Shown piece after piece: positions 6,116 through 13,476 of a stretch of 16,150 nt of DNA; position 1 is the first letter of the stretch, and every line of letters begins with the position of its first letter. The notes under the pieces are model-generated. The model saw nothing but the letters and a program-made list of their open reading frames with translations, was not told the DNA's origin and ran no database searches. Both the position numbers and the translations under genes were made by a program. The stretch is from Gemmatimonadota bacterium (lineage in GTDB: Bacteria > Gemmatimonadota > Gemmatimonadetes > Gemmatimonadales > GWC2-71-9): the NCBI GenBank assembly GCA_003220855.1, contig QHTP01000133.1, forward strand, positions 1 to 16,150, in the 5' to 3' direction.

Positions 6116-8758
6116 TCAGTCCCGCCGCGGTGCGATCCGTCCCAGCTCGCCGGCAAACCCCGTCACCACCACGAGCTCGCGCAGCGACCCCTCGGGCCGC
6201 GCCACCACGACCGCCAGACGGCCGTCGGGGGCCATGCTGTGATTCCAGGCGAACGTCCGGACGAACGGACCTTCGGCGACGAAGCGCGGCGGGCCCACGC
6301 GGAACCCGCCCTTCGTCGAGGTCGAGACCACGACCTCGAAGAAGCGACGACCGTCGCGAAAAACGAGACGGTCGCCGCGCGGCGACCAGAGCGGCTGTTG
6401 CCCGCGCTCCGCCACCTGGTAGACGGCGCCGGTCGGCGGCACCGGTGACACCGCAACGCCCCCATCGGTGCTCCCATACGCCAGCCAATGGCCGTCGGGC
6501 GAGAAGCTCGAGGCGAATCCCCGGCCAGGGATCCGAGTCCTACTGGTATCGCCCCGCAGCGCTCGCAGGAACAGCTCCCCGGTGCGCCAGTCGGAGAAGG
6601 CGAAGTCCTTGCTGTTCGGCGCGATCGTCATGTAGGAGACGCCCCGAACCGGGAGATCGAACAGCGGCACACCGCTGAGGGTGTACATGCGCGCTCCATG
6701 GTTCAGGAACTGGATCGGGTCCCACAGCCCGATCAACAGCTCGTTGCCGCTCGGCGTCCAGGACGCGGGGAAGGTGCGATAGTTGCCCTCGACGGCCATG
6801 CGCTGCCGCTGGCCCGTCGCGAGCTCGAGCACCACGACCTCACCGCTCACCAGAGGATCGCGGCGCTGAACCGCGAGCCGTCGCCCATCGGGCGAGAGCC
6901 GCAATTGGGTGTACGAGCCGCGCGGGAACGGCATCGTGTCCAACGTGCCGTTGCGGTTCACCCAGGCCATGCGCCCGTAGTTCTGGTTCGCGCCCGGCAC
7001 GAAGATGAGCGACCCGTCCTGTGCGAGCGCGTACTCGGTGTAGCCGAACCCTTCCTCGATGCGCACCCCGGCGAGCACCGTCGCCGGCTCGCCCAACACC
7101 CGCCGCCGGGCGCCGTCGAACGGCAGCGCCATCAGGACGCCGTCTCCGGTGCCGAACACCAGATGTCCGCCCGGCACCCACTTCGGACTCGCGCCCAGCA
7201 GCAGGTCCGCCTGCTTCACGGAATCGAGGGGCAGCACCCCGCGGCGGGTGATGGCCTGCAGGCGTCCATCGTCCAGCGACAGCACGGCGAGCTGGCCCGA
7301 GCTCAGCTGCCCGACGGCCCAGCGACCACCGGGCAGCAGGTCCGGTGTGCCGAACTGGGTCGTGAGGGCGATGGTGGAATCGCTGCCGCCGCCCGATGTG
7401 GGCACCCAACGCATGTTGAACCCTTCGTTCTCCATCAAGAGAATGCTGTCCCGCGACGCCCACACCGCTCCCACCGGCCGATCGACTTTGAGCAGTGTCG
7501 CCGGGCTGCCCCCGGCCGCCGCAACCTTCCGCAGCTCGTTGCCGGAGAAAAAGCCGATCCAGGTGCCGTCGGGAGAAAAGAAGGGGTGGTACGCGCCATC
7601 GGTCCCCGCGAGCACCACGCTCGTATCCTCGCCCAAGCGGCGTACGACGACCCGCGTGGTAGCATCCTGGGGCGCGACGTACGCCAGCACCGCGCCATCG
7701 GGAGACAGGGCGAGCGCGGATTGCCATGTGCCCAGCGGCCCCGGCCCCGTCAGCGCGATCGGCGCCGTTGCGGGGAGCAGCAGACTCCACCGCCGGCCCG
7801 GCGTCGATGCCACGCGGGCCCGGCCGAACAGGACCCAGCCGGCGAGCAAGCCCAGCGCCAGTGTCGCCGCGCCCAAGACGAGGGTCCTCGCGGCCGGGGC
7901 TCCGCCTCGCGCACGGCCCGCGGGACCCGCGGCGGCGAGTGCCCCGGCGAACTGGCTCGCGGACGCAAACCGATCGGCGGGAACCTTCTCCAGAGCCCGG
8001 TGAATCGCGGACTCGACGTGGGTCGGCACGCTGCGGCGCAACACCCCGAGCGGCCGGGGCTCCGCCGTCATCGTGTCGGCGATCACCGCCTGCGCCGTCG
8101 GCCCTGTGTGCGGCGGCACGCCGGCCAGCATCTCGTAGGCGAGACAGCCCAAGGCGTAGATGTCAGTCCGGCCGTCGAGCTGCCGCTCCCCCGCGGCCTG
8201 CTCGGGGCTCATGTACTGCGGCGTGCCTACGGAGATCCCGCTCTGCGTCAGGCGGTCTCCCCCGGCGGCGGCGAGCGCGAGCGCGATCCCGAAATCGGCC
8301 AACAGCGGCTGACCGTCCTGGAGGAGCACGTTCTCCGGCTTCAAGTCGCGATGAATCACGCCTTGGCGGTGCGCGTAATCGAGCGCCTGCGCCAGCGCCT
8401 GTGTCAGCGCGATGGCCCTCTCCACCGACAGCTGCCGCTCCCGGTCCAGCAGTGCGCGCAGCGACTCGCCGGCCACGTAGGGCATGACGTAATAGAGCCA
8501 CCCCTCCACCGAGCCGGAGTCGTACAGCGGCAGGATGTGCGGGTGCTGGAGATGCGCGGTGAGCCTGATCTCCTGCAAGAATCGCTCGGCACCGATGACC
8601 GCCGAGATTTCCGGGCGGACGACCTTGACCGCGACTTCACGGTCGTGCTTGCGGTCCCGCGCGAGGTAGACGGTGGCCATGCCGCCTCGCCCGAGCTCCC
8701 GCTCGAGATCGTAGCGATCGGCTAAGCTGGCTCGGAGACGGTCAAGCGGTGCGGTCAT
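6116..8758 (-). CDS. Transmembrane Ser/Thr protein kinase (PknB type) with C-terminal PD40/TolB-like propeller
   Basis: This 880-residue receptor-like kinase has a complete N-terminal kinase domain (about residues 16-275). It shows the glycine loop GRGGMATV (23-30), Lys45 in AVKVV, the helix-C Glu63, the catalytic loop HRDLKPEN (136-143), DFG (155-157), and SPEQ (184-187) as the APE equivalent. All catalytic residues are intact. One membrane helix (about 291-312, LVLGAATLALGLLAGWVLF) separates it from a large extracytoplasmic beta-propeller. The propeller has repeated SPDG motifs (352-355, 395-398, and later LSPDGRRLAV and FSPDGHWLAY), as in PD40/TolB-like WD repeats. This design is very common in Gemmatimonadota and Acidobacteriota. 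The propeller is presumed to sense a ligand or the envelope state; the ligand and phosphorylation targets are unknown. The gene starts 50 nt after the DedA-PAP2 stop on the same strand. No clear Shine-Dalgarno precedes the ATG. Confidence 0.9.
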   Translation of the reverse strand: MTAPLDRLRASLADRYDLERELGRGGMATVYLARDRKHDREVAVKVVRPEISAVIGAERFLQEIRLTAHLQHPHILPLYDSGSVEGWLYYVMPYVAGESLRALLDRERQLSVERAIALTQALAQALDYAHRQGVIHRDLKPENVLLQDGQPLLADFGIALALAAAGGDRLTQSGISVGTPQYMSPEQAAGERQLDGRTDIYALGCLAYEMLAGVPPHTGPTAQAVIADTMTAEPRPLGVLRRSVPTHVESAIHRALEKVPADRFASASQFAGALAAAGPAGRARGGAPAARTLVLGAATLALGLLAGWVLFGRARVASTPGRRWSLLLPATAPIALTGPGPLGTWQSALALSPDGAVLAYVAPQDATTRVVVRRLGEDTSVVLAGTDGAYHPFFSPDGTWIGFFSGNELRKVAAAGGSPATLLKVDRPVGAVWASRDSILLMENEGFNMRWVPTSGGGSDSTIALTTQFGTPDLLPGGRWAVGQLSSGQLAVLSLDDGRLQAITRRGVLPLDSVKQADLLLGASPKWVPGGHLVFGTGDGVLMALPFDGARRRVLGEPATVLAGVRIEEGFGYTEYALAQDGSLIFVPGANQNYGRMAWVNRNGTLDTMPFPRGSYTQLRLSPDGRRLAVQRRDPLVSGEVVVLELATGQRQRMAVEGNYRTFPASWTPSGNELLIGLWDPIQFLNHGARMYTLSGVPLFDLPVRGVSYMTIAPNSKDFAFSDWRTGELFLRALRGDTSRTRIPGRGFASSFSPDGHWLAYGSTDGGVAVSPVPPTGAVYQVAERGQQPLWSPRGDRLVFRDGRRFFEVVVSTSTKGGFRVGPPRFVAEGPFVRTFAWNHSMAPDGRLAVVVARPEGSLRELVVVTGFAGELGRIAPRRD

Positions 8759-8808
8759 GGTACGGCAATGCTCGATACGGAGGACGCCCCGCGCAAGCCA
8801 TCACGATC

Positions 8809-10137
8809 CTAGTGCCCACTAGACGGAGCACCGGACGCCGTCACACGCCACCGGCGCGCGACCTCGACGCCGGAGATGCATGCTGACAGCCACAACACCC
8901 CCGCGGTGTACCCACCCACCACATCGCTGAAGTAATGCAAGCCGAGGTACAGCCGACTGAGCCCGATGGCCAGGATCAACACGGCGGCACAGAGCGCGAC
9001 GGCGATTTGCGCGCCGCGGCGGCGGATCCAGAGAAGCGTGAGCACGTATGCGAGCATGCCATAGCCGATGAGCGAGGCCAGCGCGTGGCCGCTCGGAAAG
9101 CTCCAACTGAAGTGCGGCAGGAACTCGGCGGCGTACGGTGGCCGCGGGCGGCGGATCACGAGCTTGAGCACCACATCTAACAGGCCGCCGCCGGCGAAGG
9201 CCGCGAGCCAGCCGGCGAGCAGAATCCATTCGCGGCGGGCGGCAAGAACCAGACCCACGCCGAGCGCCAGAATGGTCAGCGTCACCGGCGAGCCGAGGAG
9301 GCTGATCGCCCCGGCGATGGCGTACCCCGCCGGGGTGGCACGCACATGCACCCAGTTGAGAAGGGTCACGTCGAACAGAGTGAGCGGGTCGTGGTGGATG
9401 ACATCCTCCGTGATGCCACTAAACAGCCACAACGCCCCGATACTGATGACCAGCCCCATGGTGAGGTGGAGCCCGAGGTATTCGCCGCGCGCGAAACGCG
9501 CGGCGGCGAACGTCCGCAAGCGCTGTGTGCGCGCGACGAGGCGGGTGCGGTTTCTCTCGAACCAGCGCCATCCGAGCGCGAGGCCCACCACCAGGGCGAC
9601 GAGGAGAGCCCCCGCCAGGCTCGCCTGACCCATGTAGCGCTCGAGCCGCGGCAGATTACGGCCGAACCCGTAGCCGAGCGCGCCGACAACGCTGGCCCAA
9701 CACACTGCGCCGAGCGCGTTATAGAGCATGAAGGTGCCGTACGGCATGCGTGCCGCTCCCGCGAGCACGGCGGCCCAGGTACGCAGCAGCGCAATGAAGC
9801 GGCCGAAGAAGACCGTCTTGGCGCCGTGCCGCTCAAAGAAGCGACGGGCGCGCTCGAGGTGGGCTTCGCTGAGATGAACGAAGCGCCCATAGCGGCGTAG
9901 CAACGCCACGCCGCCGGTGCGCCCGATCCAGTAGCCGCCGTTGTCGCCGATGATGGCCCCGGCGGCGGCGGTCGCCACCACCGCGTAGATCGAGAGGTGC
10001 CCCAGTGCGGCCCAAGCGGCTGCCGTGACCACGGCCGTCTCGCCCGGGAGCGGGATCCCGAGGCTCTCCACGCCGACCAGGAAGAAGAGAACGACGTAGC
10101 CGTAGGAGGCGACGAGCCCGGATATGGTCCCCTGCAT
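8809..10137 (-). CDS. DedA-family membrane protein fused to a PAP2 lipid phosphatase
   Basis: This 442-residue polytopic inner-membrane protein has two modules. Residues 1 to about 190 are a DedA/VTT domain: GIPLPGET (28-35), GDNGGYWIGR (64-73) and FFGRFIALLRTWAAVLAG (110-127) are the DedA hallmarks. DedA proteins are linked to undecaprenyl phosphate or phospholipid translocation. Residues about 225-430 are a PAP2 phosphatase with all three catalytic motifs: KLVIRRPRP (325-333, KX6RP), SFPSGH (346-351), and SRLYLGLHYFSD (394-405, with Ser394, Arg395, His401 and Asp405). The fusion suggests dephosphorylation of a polyprenyl or phospholipid phosphate coupled to its flipping, for example undecaprenyl pyrophosphate recycling; the substrate is inference. 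The ATG abuts the upstream aldo/keto reductase stop with no gap, which supports one transcript and coupled translation. Confidence 0.9.
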   Translation of the reverse strand: MQGTISGLVASYGYVVLFFLVGVESLGIPLPGETAVVTAAAWAALGHLSIYAVVATAAAGAIIGDNGGYWIGRTGGVALLRRYGRFVHLSEAHLERARRFFERHGAKTVFFGRFIALLRTWAAVLAGAARMPYGTFMLYNALGAVCWASVVGALGYGFGRNLPRLERYMGQASLAGALLVALVVGLALGWRWFERNRTRLVARTQRLRTFAAARFARGEYLGLHLTMGLVISIGALWLFSGITEDVIHHDPLTLFDVTLLNWVHVRATPAGYAIAGAISLLGSPVTLTILALGVGLVLAARREWILLAGWLAAFAGGGLLDVVLKLVIRRPRPPYAAEFLPHFSWSFPSGHALASLIGYGMLAYVLTLLWIRRRGAQIAVALCAAVLILAIGLSRLYLGLHYFSDVVGGYTAGVLWLSACISGVEVARRWRVTASGAPSSGH

Positions 10138-11124
10138 CTACGCAGGGTACCAGTTCTTGTCCCAGGCATGCACTGTGAGCCTGGACAGCAGTCGGGGCGG
10201 CAACGGACCTTTGGCCGACGCCGCGGCGTTCTCGCGCACGTGGGCCGGGCGGCGCATTCCGGGAATCACCGTCGACACGGCGGGTGACGACAGACAGAAC
10301 CGCAGGGCCAGCTCCGGCAGCGTCTCGACCTCCTCGTCGAGCAGCTCCGCCAAGGCCTTCCCCCTCCGCTCGGCCTCGGCGCGCCGGTCGCCGCTGAAGT
10401 ATTCCGCCCGCCAGTCGCCGGGGGGAAACACCGTGGTGGAGCGAATCTGACCGGTGAGGGCTCCTTCGTCGAACGGGACCCGTACGATGATCCCGAGCGG
10501 CTTGGTCCGCGCCAGCGCGAACAACGCCGTCTCGGGAGAGCGATCGTAGATGTTGTAAATGACCTGCGCGGTCTCGAACAGCGGATCCTGGAGCACCCGC
10601 AGCGCGGTCGCGGGCGCGTGGTCGTTGATCGAGATGCCCCAATGCAGCACCTTCCCTTCCCTTTTCAGGCCAACCATCCGGTCGTAACACGCCTGCCACT
10701 CGGGATCGTCCAGCCAGGCGTCGTGCCACACATGCAGTTGTTGCAGCGACAGGGCCTCGACGCCGAGATTCTTGAGTGAGGTTTCCGTGCTCGCCGCGAC
10801 GTGTCGGGCGGGAAAGACGGCCGCGAGCGGCCGATTCGCCCTCCCGGGCCATTCATTGTTGAGCGGCGGCACCTTGGTGGCGACCCGGACGCGACCGGCG
10901 CGGATGTCGTCTCGCAGCACCTCGCCGATCAGGCGCTCGCTGTGTCCGCCTCCGTACGCCAGCGCGGTATCGAAGAACGTCACGCCCTGGTCGACTGCCG
11001 CGCGTAGCGCCTCGCGTGTTTGGGCGTCGTCGACGCCGCGCCACATATCGGCGCCGAGTCCCCAGCCGCCGAAGCCGATCTCGCTGACGGTGTAGCCGGT
11101 GGGGCCCAGAGTTCGACTTTTCAC
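10138..11124 (-). CDS. Aldo/keto reductase
   Basis: This 328-residue NAD(P)H-dependent TIM-barrel oxidoreductase is of usual length. The catalytic tetrad is readable: Asp52 and Tyr57 in FFDTALAYGGGHSE (50-63), Lys84 in VATKVP, and His131 in LQQLHVWHD. The C-terminal cofactor region includes LSSPAVSTVIPGMRRPAHVREN, the usual 'VIPG.....ENVAA' phosphate-binding segment. The sequence resembles the prokaryotic group that acts on sugars and small aldehydes; the true substrate is not readable. The start is GTG at 11122-11124, fixed by a strong GAGAGGAG Shine-Dalgarno 6 nt upstream. It is first in a probable minus-strand unit with the DedA-PAP2 gene (0-nt gap) and the kinase gene (50-nt gap). It diverges from the phosphofructokinase gene across 144 nt. 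Confidence 0.9.
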   Translation of the reverse strand: MKSRTLGPTGYTVSEIGFGGWGLGADMWRGVDDAQTREALRAAVDQGVTFFDTALAYGGGHSERLIGEVLRDDIRAGRVRVATKVPPLNNEWPGRANRPLAAVFPARHVAASTETSLKNLGVEALSLQQLHVWHDAWLDDPEWQACYDRMVGLKREGKVLHWGISINDHAPATALRVLQDPLFETAQVIYNIYDRSPETALFALARTKPLGIIVRVPFDEGALTGQIRSTTVFPPGDWRAEYFSGDRRAEAERRGKALAELLDEEVETLPELALRFCLSSPAVSTVIPGMRRPAHVRENAAASAKGPLPPRLLSRLTVHAWDKNWYPA

Positions 11125-11130
11125 GCTCAG

Positions 11131-11138
11131 CTCCTCTC
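11131..11138 (-). promoter_or_regulatory. Shine-Dalgarno for the aldo/keto reductase GTG start
   Basis: Read on the minus strand this is GAGAGGAG, separated from the GTG at 11124 by CTGAGC (6 nt). It is among the best ribosome-binding sites in the window, and it settles the choice of a GTG start for this gene. Confidence 0.75.
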
Positions 11139-11255
11139 GGGGACGGCTCTAACAATCGCCTCCCGGCGCGGGGAAGCGCAAAAGGGGGCTCGGGCGACAT
11201 GCCTCTTACGGTCTCGACCGGAGATGAGCACGTTTCGTGACACCTACGGAGGCGC

Positions 11256-11261
11256 AAGGAG
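11256..11261 (+). promoter_or_regulatory. Shine-Dalgarno for phosphofructokinase
   Basis: AAGGAG lies 7 nt before the ATG at 11269. This favours that start over the in-frame ATG at 11224, which would add 15 residues (MSTFRDTYGGARRAR) not expected in the family. Confidence 0.75.
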
Positions 11262-11268
11262 AGCACGC

Positions 11269-12453
11269 ATGGGAAAGGGCACGATAGCGATTCTGACCGG
11301 CGGCGGCGACGTCCCCGGCCTGAATCCCGCCATCCGGGCGATCACGATTCGCGCGCTGCGCGACGGCTACCAGGTCGTCGGCATCCGGCGCGGCTGGGCG
11401 GGGCTCGTGGACTATGTGCGCGACGCGAAAGCCGACAACAGCGAGAACGTCCAGCCCCTCTCGGAAGCCGTCGTCAACCGGGCCGGGCGCACCGGCGGCA
11501 CGTTCCTGCACACGTCACGCGTGCGGCCGAGCCACCTGCCGCGCGGGCGCGTGCCGCCGCATCTGATCGGGTATGACGAGCCGACCAACGACATCACCAA
11601 GGACGTGCTCAAGAACCTCGAGCACATCGGGGTGGACGTCCTGATTCCCATCGGAGGGGACGACACGCTCAGCTACGGCAAACGGCTGCACGACGAAGGG
11701 ATGAACGTCGTCGCCATCCCGAAGACGATGGACAACGACGTCTACGGCACCGACTACTGCATCGGCTTCAGCACCTGCGTGACGCGCACGATCGAGCTGA
11801 CGCACCGGCTGCGCACCTCGGCGGGGTCGCACGAGCGCTTTCTGGTGATCGAGGTGTTCGGGCGCTACGCCGGGTTCACGGCGCTGTTGCCCACGATGGC
11901 CGGCGCCGCGGACCGCTGCGTCATCCCCGAGCACCCGGTCGACATCGAGCAGCTGGCGGAGCTGCTCACGCAGGACCGCAACAAGAACCCCAGCCACTAT
12001 GCGGTCGTGCTGGTGTCGGAAGGCGCGCGGCTCGCGTCGCACGAAGGCATGAGCTTCGAGAGCGAGGAGACCGATATGTTCGGGCACAAGAAGCTGGGCG
12101 GGATCGGGGAGCAGGTGGGGGCCGCGCTCAAGGAATCGTCGCCCAAGTATAACCAGGGCCGCCGCATCGACGTCGTGAACCAGCGGCTCGGCTATCTGGT
12201 GCGCTCGGGCGATCCCGATGCCCTCGATTCGATCGTCCCCATGGCCTTCGGCAACCTCGCCCTCGATCTGGTGGCGCGGAAGGAGTACGGTCGCCTGGTC
12301 AGCATCCATCGCGGGTTCTACGACAGCGTGCCGATCACGAGCGTGACGTCGGAGAAGAAGGTCGTGAACGTCGCGAAGTACTACAACACCGCCCGGCTGC
12401 GGCCGATTTATCAGTTCGACGGCGCTCCGCTGTTCATCATGACGAGCGATTGA
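11269..12453 (+). CDS. pfp: 6-phosphofructokinase, pyrophosphate-type residues (group III PFK)
   Basis: This 394-residue PfkA-superfamily enzyme phosphorylates fructose 6-phosphate to fructose 1,6-bisphosphate in the cytoplasm. The N-terminal ILTGGGDVPGLNPAIRA (8-24) is the family's first phosphate-binding loop. Two positions known to set phosphoryl-donor choice carry the pyrophosphate-type residues. GGDD (129-132) has Asp where ATP enzymes have Gly (GGDGS). PKTMDND (151-157) has Lys where ATP enzymes have Gly (PGTIDND). The catalytic Asp155 and Asp157 are present, as are FGRYAGF (197-203) and VSEGA (249-253) in the sugar-phosphate site. A PPi-dependent, reversible enzyme is therefore likely, though many databases would label it pfkA. 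A strong Shine-Dalgarno supports the start. The stop overlaps the start of the next gene by 4 nt, indicating translational coupling. Confidence 0.9.
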   Translation: MGKGTIAILTGGGDVPGLNPAIRAITIRALRDGYQVVGIRRGWAGLVDYVRDAKADNSENVQPLSEAVVNRAGRTGGTFLHTSRVRPSHLPRGRVPPHLIGYDEPTNDITKDVLKNLEHIGVDVLIPIGGDDTLSYGKRLHDEGMNVVAIPKTMDNDVYGTDYCIGFSTCVTRTIELTHRLRTSAGSHERFLVIEVFGRYAGFTALLPTMAGAADRCVIPEHPVDIEQLAELLTQDRNKNPSHYAVVLVSEGARLASHEGMSFESEETDMFGHKKLGGIGEQVGAALKESSPKYNQGRRIDVVNQRLGYLVRSGDPDALDSIVPMAFGNLALDLVARKEYGRLVSIHRGFYDSVPITSVTSEKKVVNVAKYYNTARLRPIYQFDGAPLFIMTSD

Positions 12454-13358
12454 ACGTCGGGCTCGTCGGGTTCGGCTTCGGGGGTCAAGTGTTCCATGCC
12501 CCCATCATCCGCGCGGTCGCGGGACTGCACCTCACGACGATCGTGCGGCGCAGCGGCGAACCCGACTCCCGCTACCCGGACGTCGCGTTCGTACGCAGCG
12601 TCGACGAGCTGCTCGCCCGACCGATCGACCTCGTCGTCGTGGTCACGTCCAACACGTCGCACCATCCCATCGCGCGGCAATGCCTGCTCGCCGGGCGCCA
12701 CGTCGTGGTCGACAAGCCGTTCACCACGACCGTCGCAGAAGCCGAGGATCTCGTCCAGGTAGCGAAACAGAGCGGCCGTGTCTTGTCGGTCTATCAGGAC
12801 CGTCGCTACACCGGGGACTTCGTCACGGTGCAGCGGGTCGTGGCGGACGGCGTGCTCGGCCGCATCGTGAGTTACGAAGCGCACTTCGATCGCTTCCGTC
12901 TCGAGCTCCGACCGGGCGCATGGCGCGAGCAGCCCCTGCCCGATGCGTTCGACGTCACGTTGCGCTACCCGCGCATGCGGGCGACGCTGCGAGGCTCGAT
13001 GCTCGCGCAGCCGCTGGCGCCGTCCTTTGCCGTGCAGGGGACGCAGGGCTCGTTCATCAAGTACGGCCTCGATCCGCAGGAAGCGGCGCTGAAAGCCGGC
13101 CACACGCCCGACGAAGCGAACTGGGATGCAGAGCCGTCCGAGATGTACGGGAAACTGACCACGCCCGAAGGCACGCGCACGATCCCCACCACCCCGTCGA
13201 GCTTCACGCACTATTACGAGAACGTGCGCGACGCCATACTGCAGAAGGTACAGCTGGCGGTCACGCCCGAGCACGCAGTCGCCGTCATGCGCGGGCTGGT
13301 ATTGGCGGTCGCGAGCAGCCAAGAGCGCCGCGTGCTGCCGTGGTCCGCCTCCCGGTGA
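12450..13358 (+). CDS. Gfo/Idh/MocA oxidoreductase (YdgJ-like), apparently lacking an internal active-site segment
   Basis: The N-terminal Rossmann domain is complete: VGLVGFGFGGQVFHAP (3-18), VVTSNTSHHPIARQCLLAG (64-82), and VVDKPFTT (86-93), the EKP-equivalent with Lys89. The C-terminal domain has GTQGSFIKYGLDPQEAALKAG (197-217) and YYENVRDAIL (255-264), as in the E. coli YdgJ group. At PGAWREQPLPDAFDVTLRYP (155-174), however, the sequence jumps from 'WRE..LP' straight to 'D.F...L.YP'. In YdgJ-like proteins about 40 residues lie between these, including GSG.WYDL..HL.DQ with the expected catalytic histidine. At 302 residues the protein is about 44 shorter than YdgJ (346). The loss is in frame, so a product could still be made, but catalysis is doubtful. 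The TTG start overlaps the phosphofructokinase stop, and the Rossmann strand leaves no room for another start. Confidence 0.82.
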   Translation: MNVGLVGFGFGGQVFHAPIIRAVAGLHLTTIVRRSGEPDSRYPDVAFVRSVDELLARPIDLVVVVTSNTSHHPIARQCLLAGRHVVVDKPFTTTVAEAEDLVQVAKQSGRVLSVYQDRRYTGDFVTVQRVVADGVLGRIVSYEAHFDRFRLELRPGAWREQPLPDAFDVTLRYPRMRATLRGSMLAQPLAPSFAVQGTQGSFIKYGLDPQEAALKAGHTPDEANWDAEPSEMYGKLTTPEGTRTIPTTPSSFTHYYENVRDAILQKVQLAVTPEHAVAVMRGLVLAVASSQERRVLPWSASR

Positions 13359-13387
13359 CCGGGGTCACCGGCGCCGCGGCGCGCCGG
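13352..13387 (+). terminator. Two overlapping GC-rich hairpins at the end of the pfp / Gfo-Idh-MocA unit
   Basis: CCGGTGACC (13352-13360) and GGTCACCGG (13363-13371) form a perfect 9-nt inverted repeat that spans the TGA stop codon. A second one, CCGGCGC (13368-13374) and GCGCCGG (13381-13387) with a 6-nt loop, shares CCGG with the first, so the two stems exclude each other. No T-tract follows, so this is not a classical intrinsic terminator. A tail-less terminator, a transcript-end stabiliser or a protein-binding palindrome are all possible. Confidence 0.35.
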
Positions 13388-13423
13388 CCTTCAAAGTAGA
13401 GGTGTGGGGCGCGCCCTCCCCAA

Positions 13424-13447
13424 CCGCCTGCGGGGTCCCGCGGGCGG
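13424..13447 (+). other. GC-rich hairpin upstream of the zinc-ribbon gene
   Basis: CCGCCTGCGGG (13424-13434) pairs with CCCGCGGGCGG (13437-13447), giving an 11-bp stem with one U-G wobble and a very small loop. It ends 19 nt before the Shine-Dalgarno of the downstream gene. It could be a terminator for the upstream unit or a leader structure for the next gene; no T-tract follows on either strand. Confidence 0.35.
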
Positions 13448-13466
13448 GGAAACAAGAAAGGACTGG

Positions 13467-13471
13467 GGAGG
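13467..13471 (+). promoter_or_regulatory. Shine-Dalgarno for the zinc-ribbon protein
   Basis: GGAGG lies 5 nt before the ATG at 13477. This chooses that start over the ATG at 13402, which would add 25 residues spanning the upstream hairpin. Confidence 0.7.
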
Positions 13472-13476
13472 AAGCC

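Noticed and set aside
6488..8725. A 745-codon open frame opposite the kinase gene
   Set aside because: It is the antisense shadow of the kinase: no recognisable motifs, biased composition and no ribosome-binding site.
12411..13322. A 303-codon minus-strand frame opposite the Gfo/Idh/MocA gene
   Set aside because: It mirrors the length of the real gene because both are bounded by GC-rich stop-free sequence; no protein family features.
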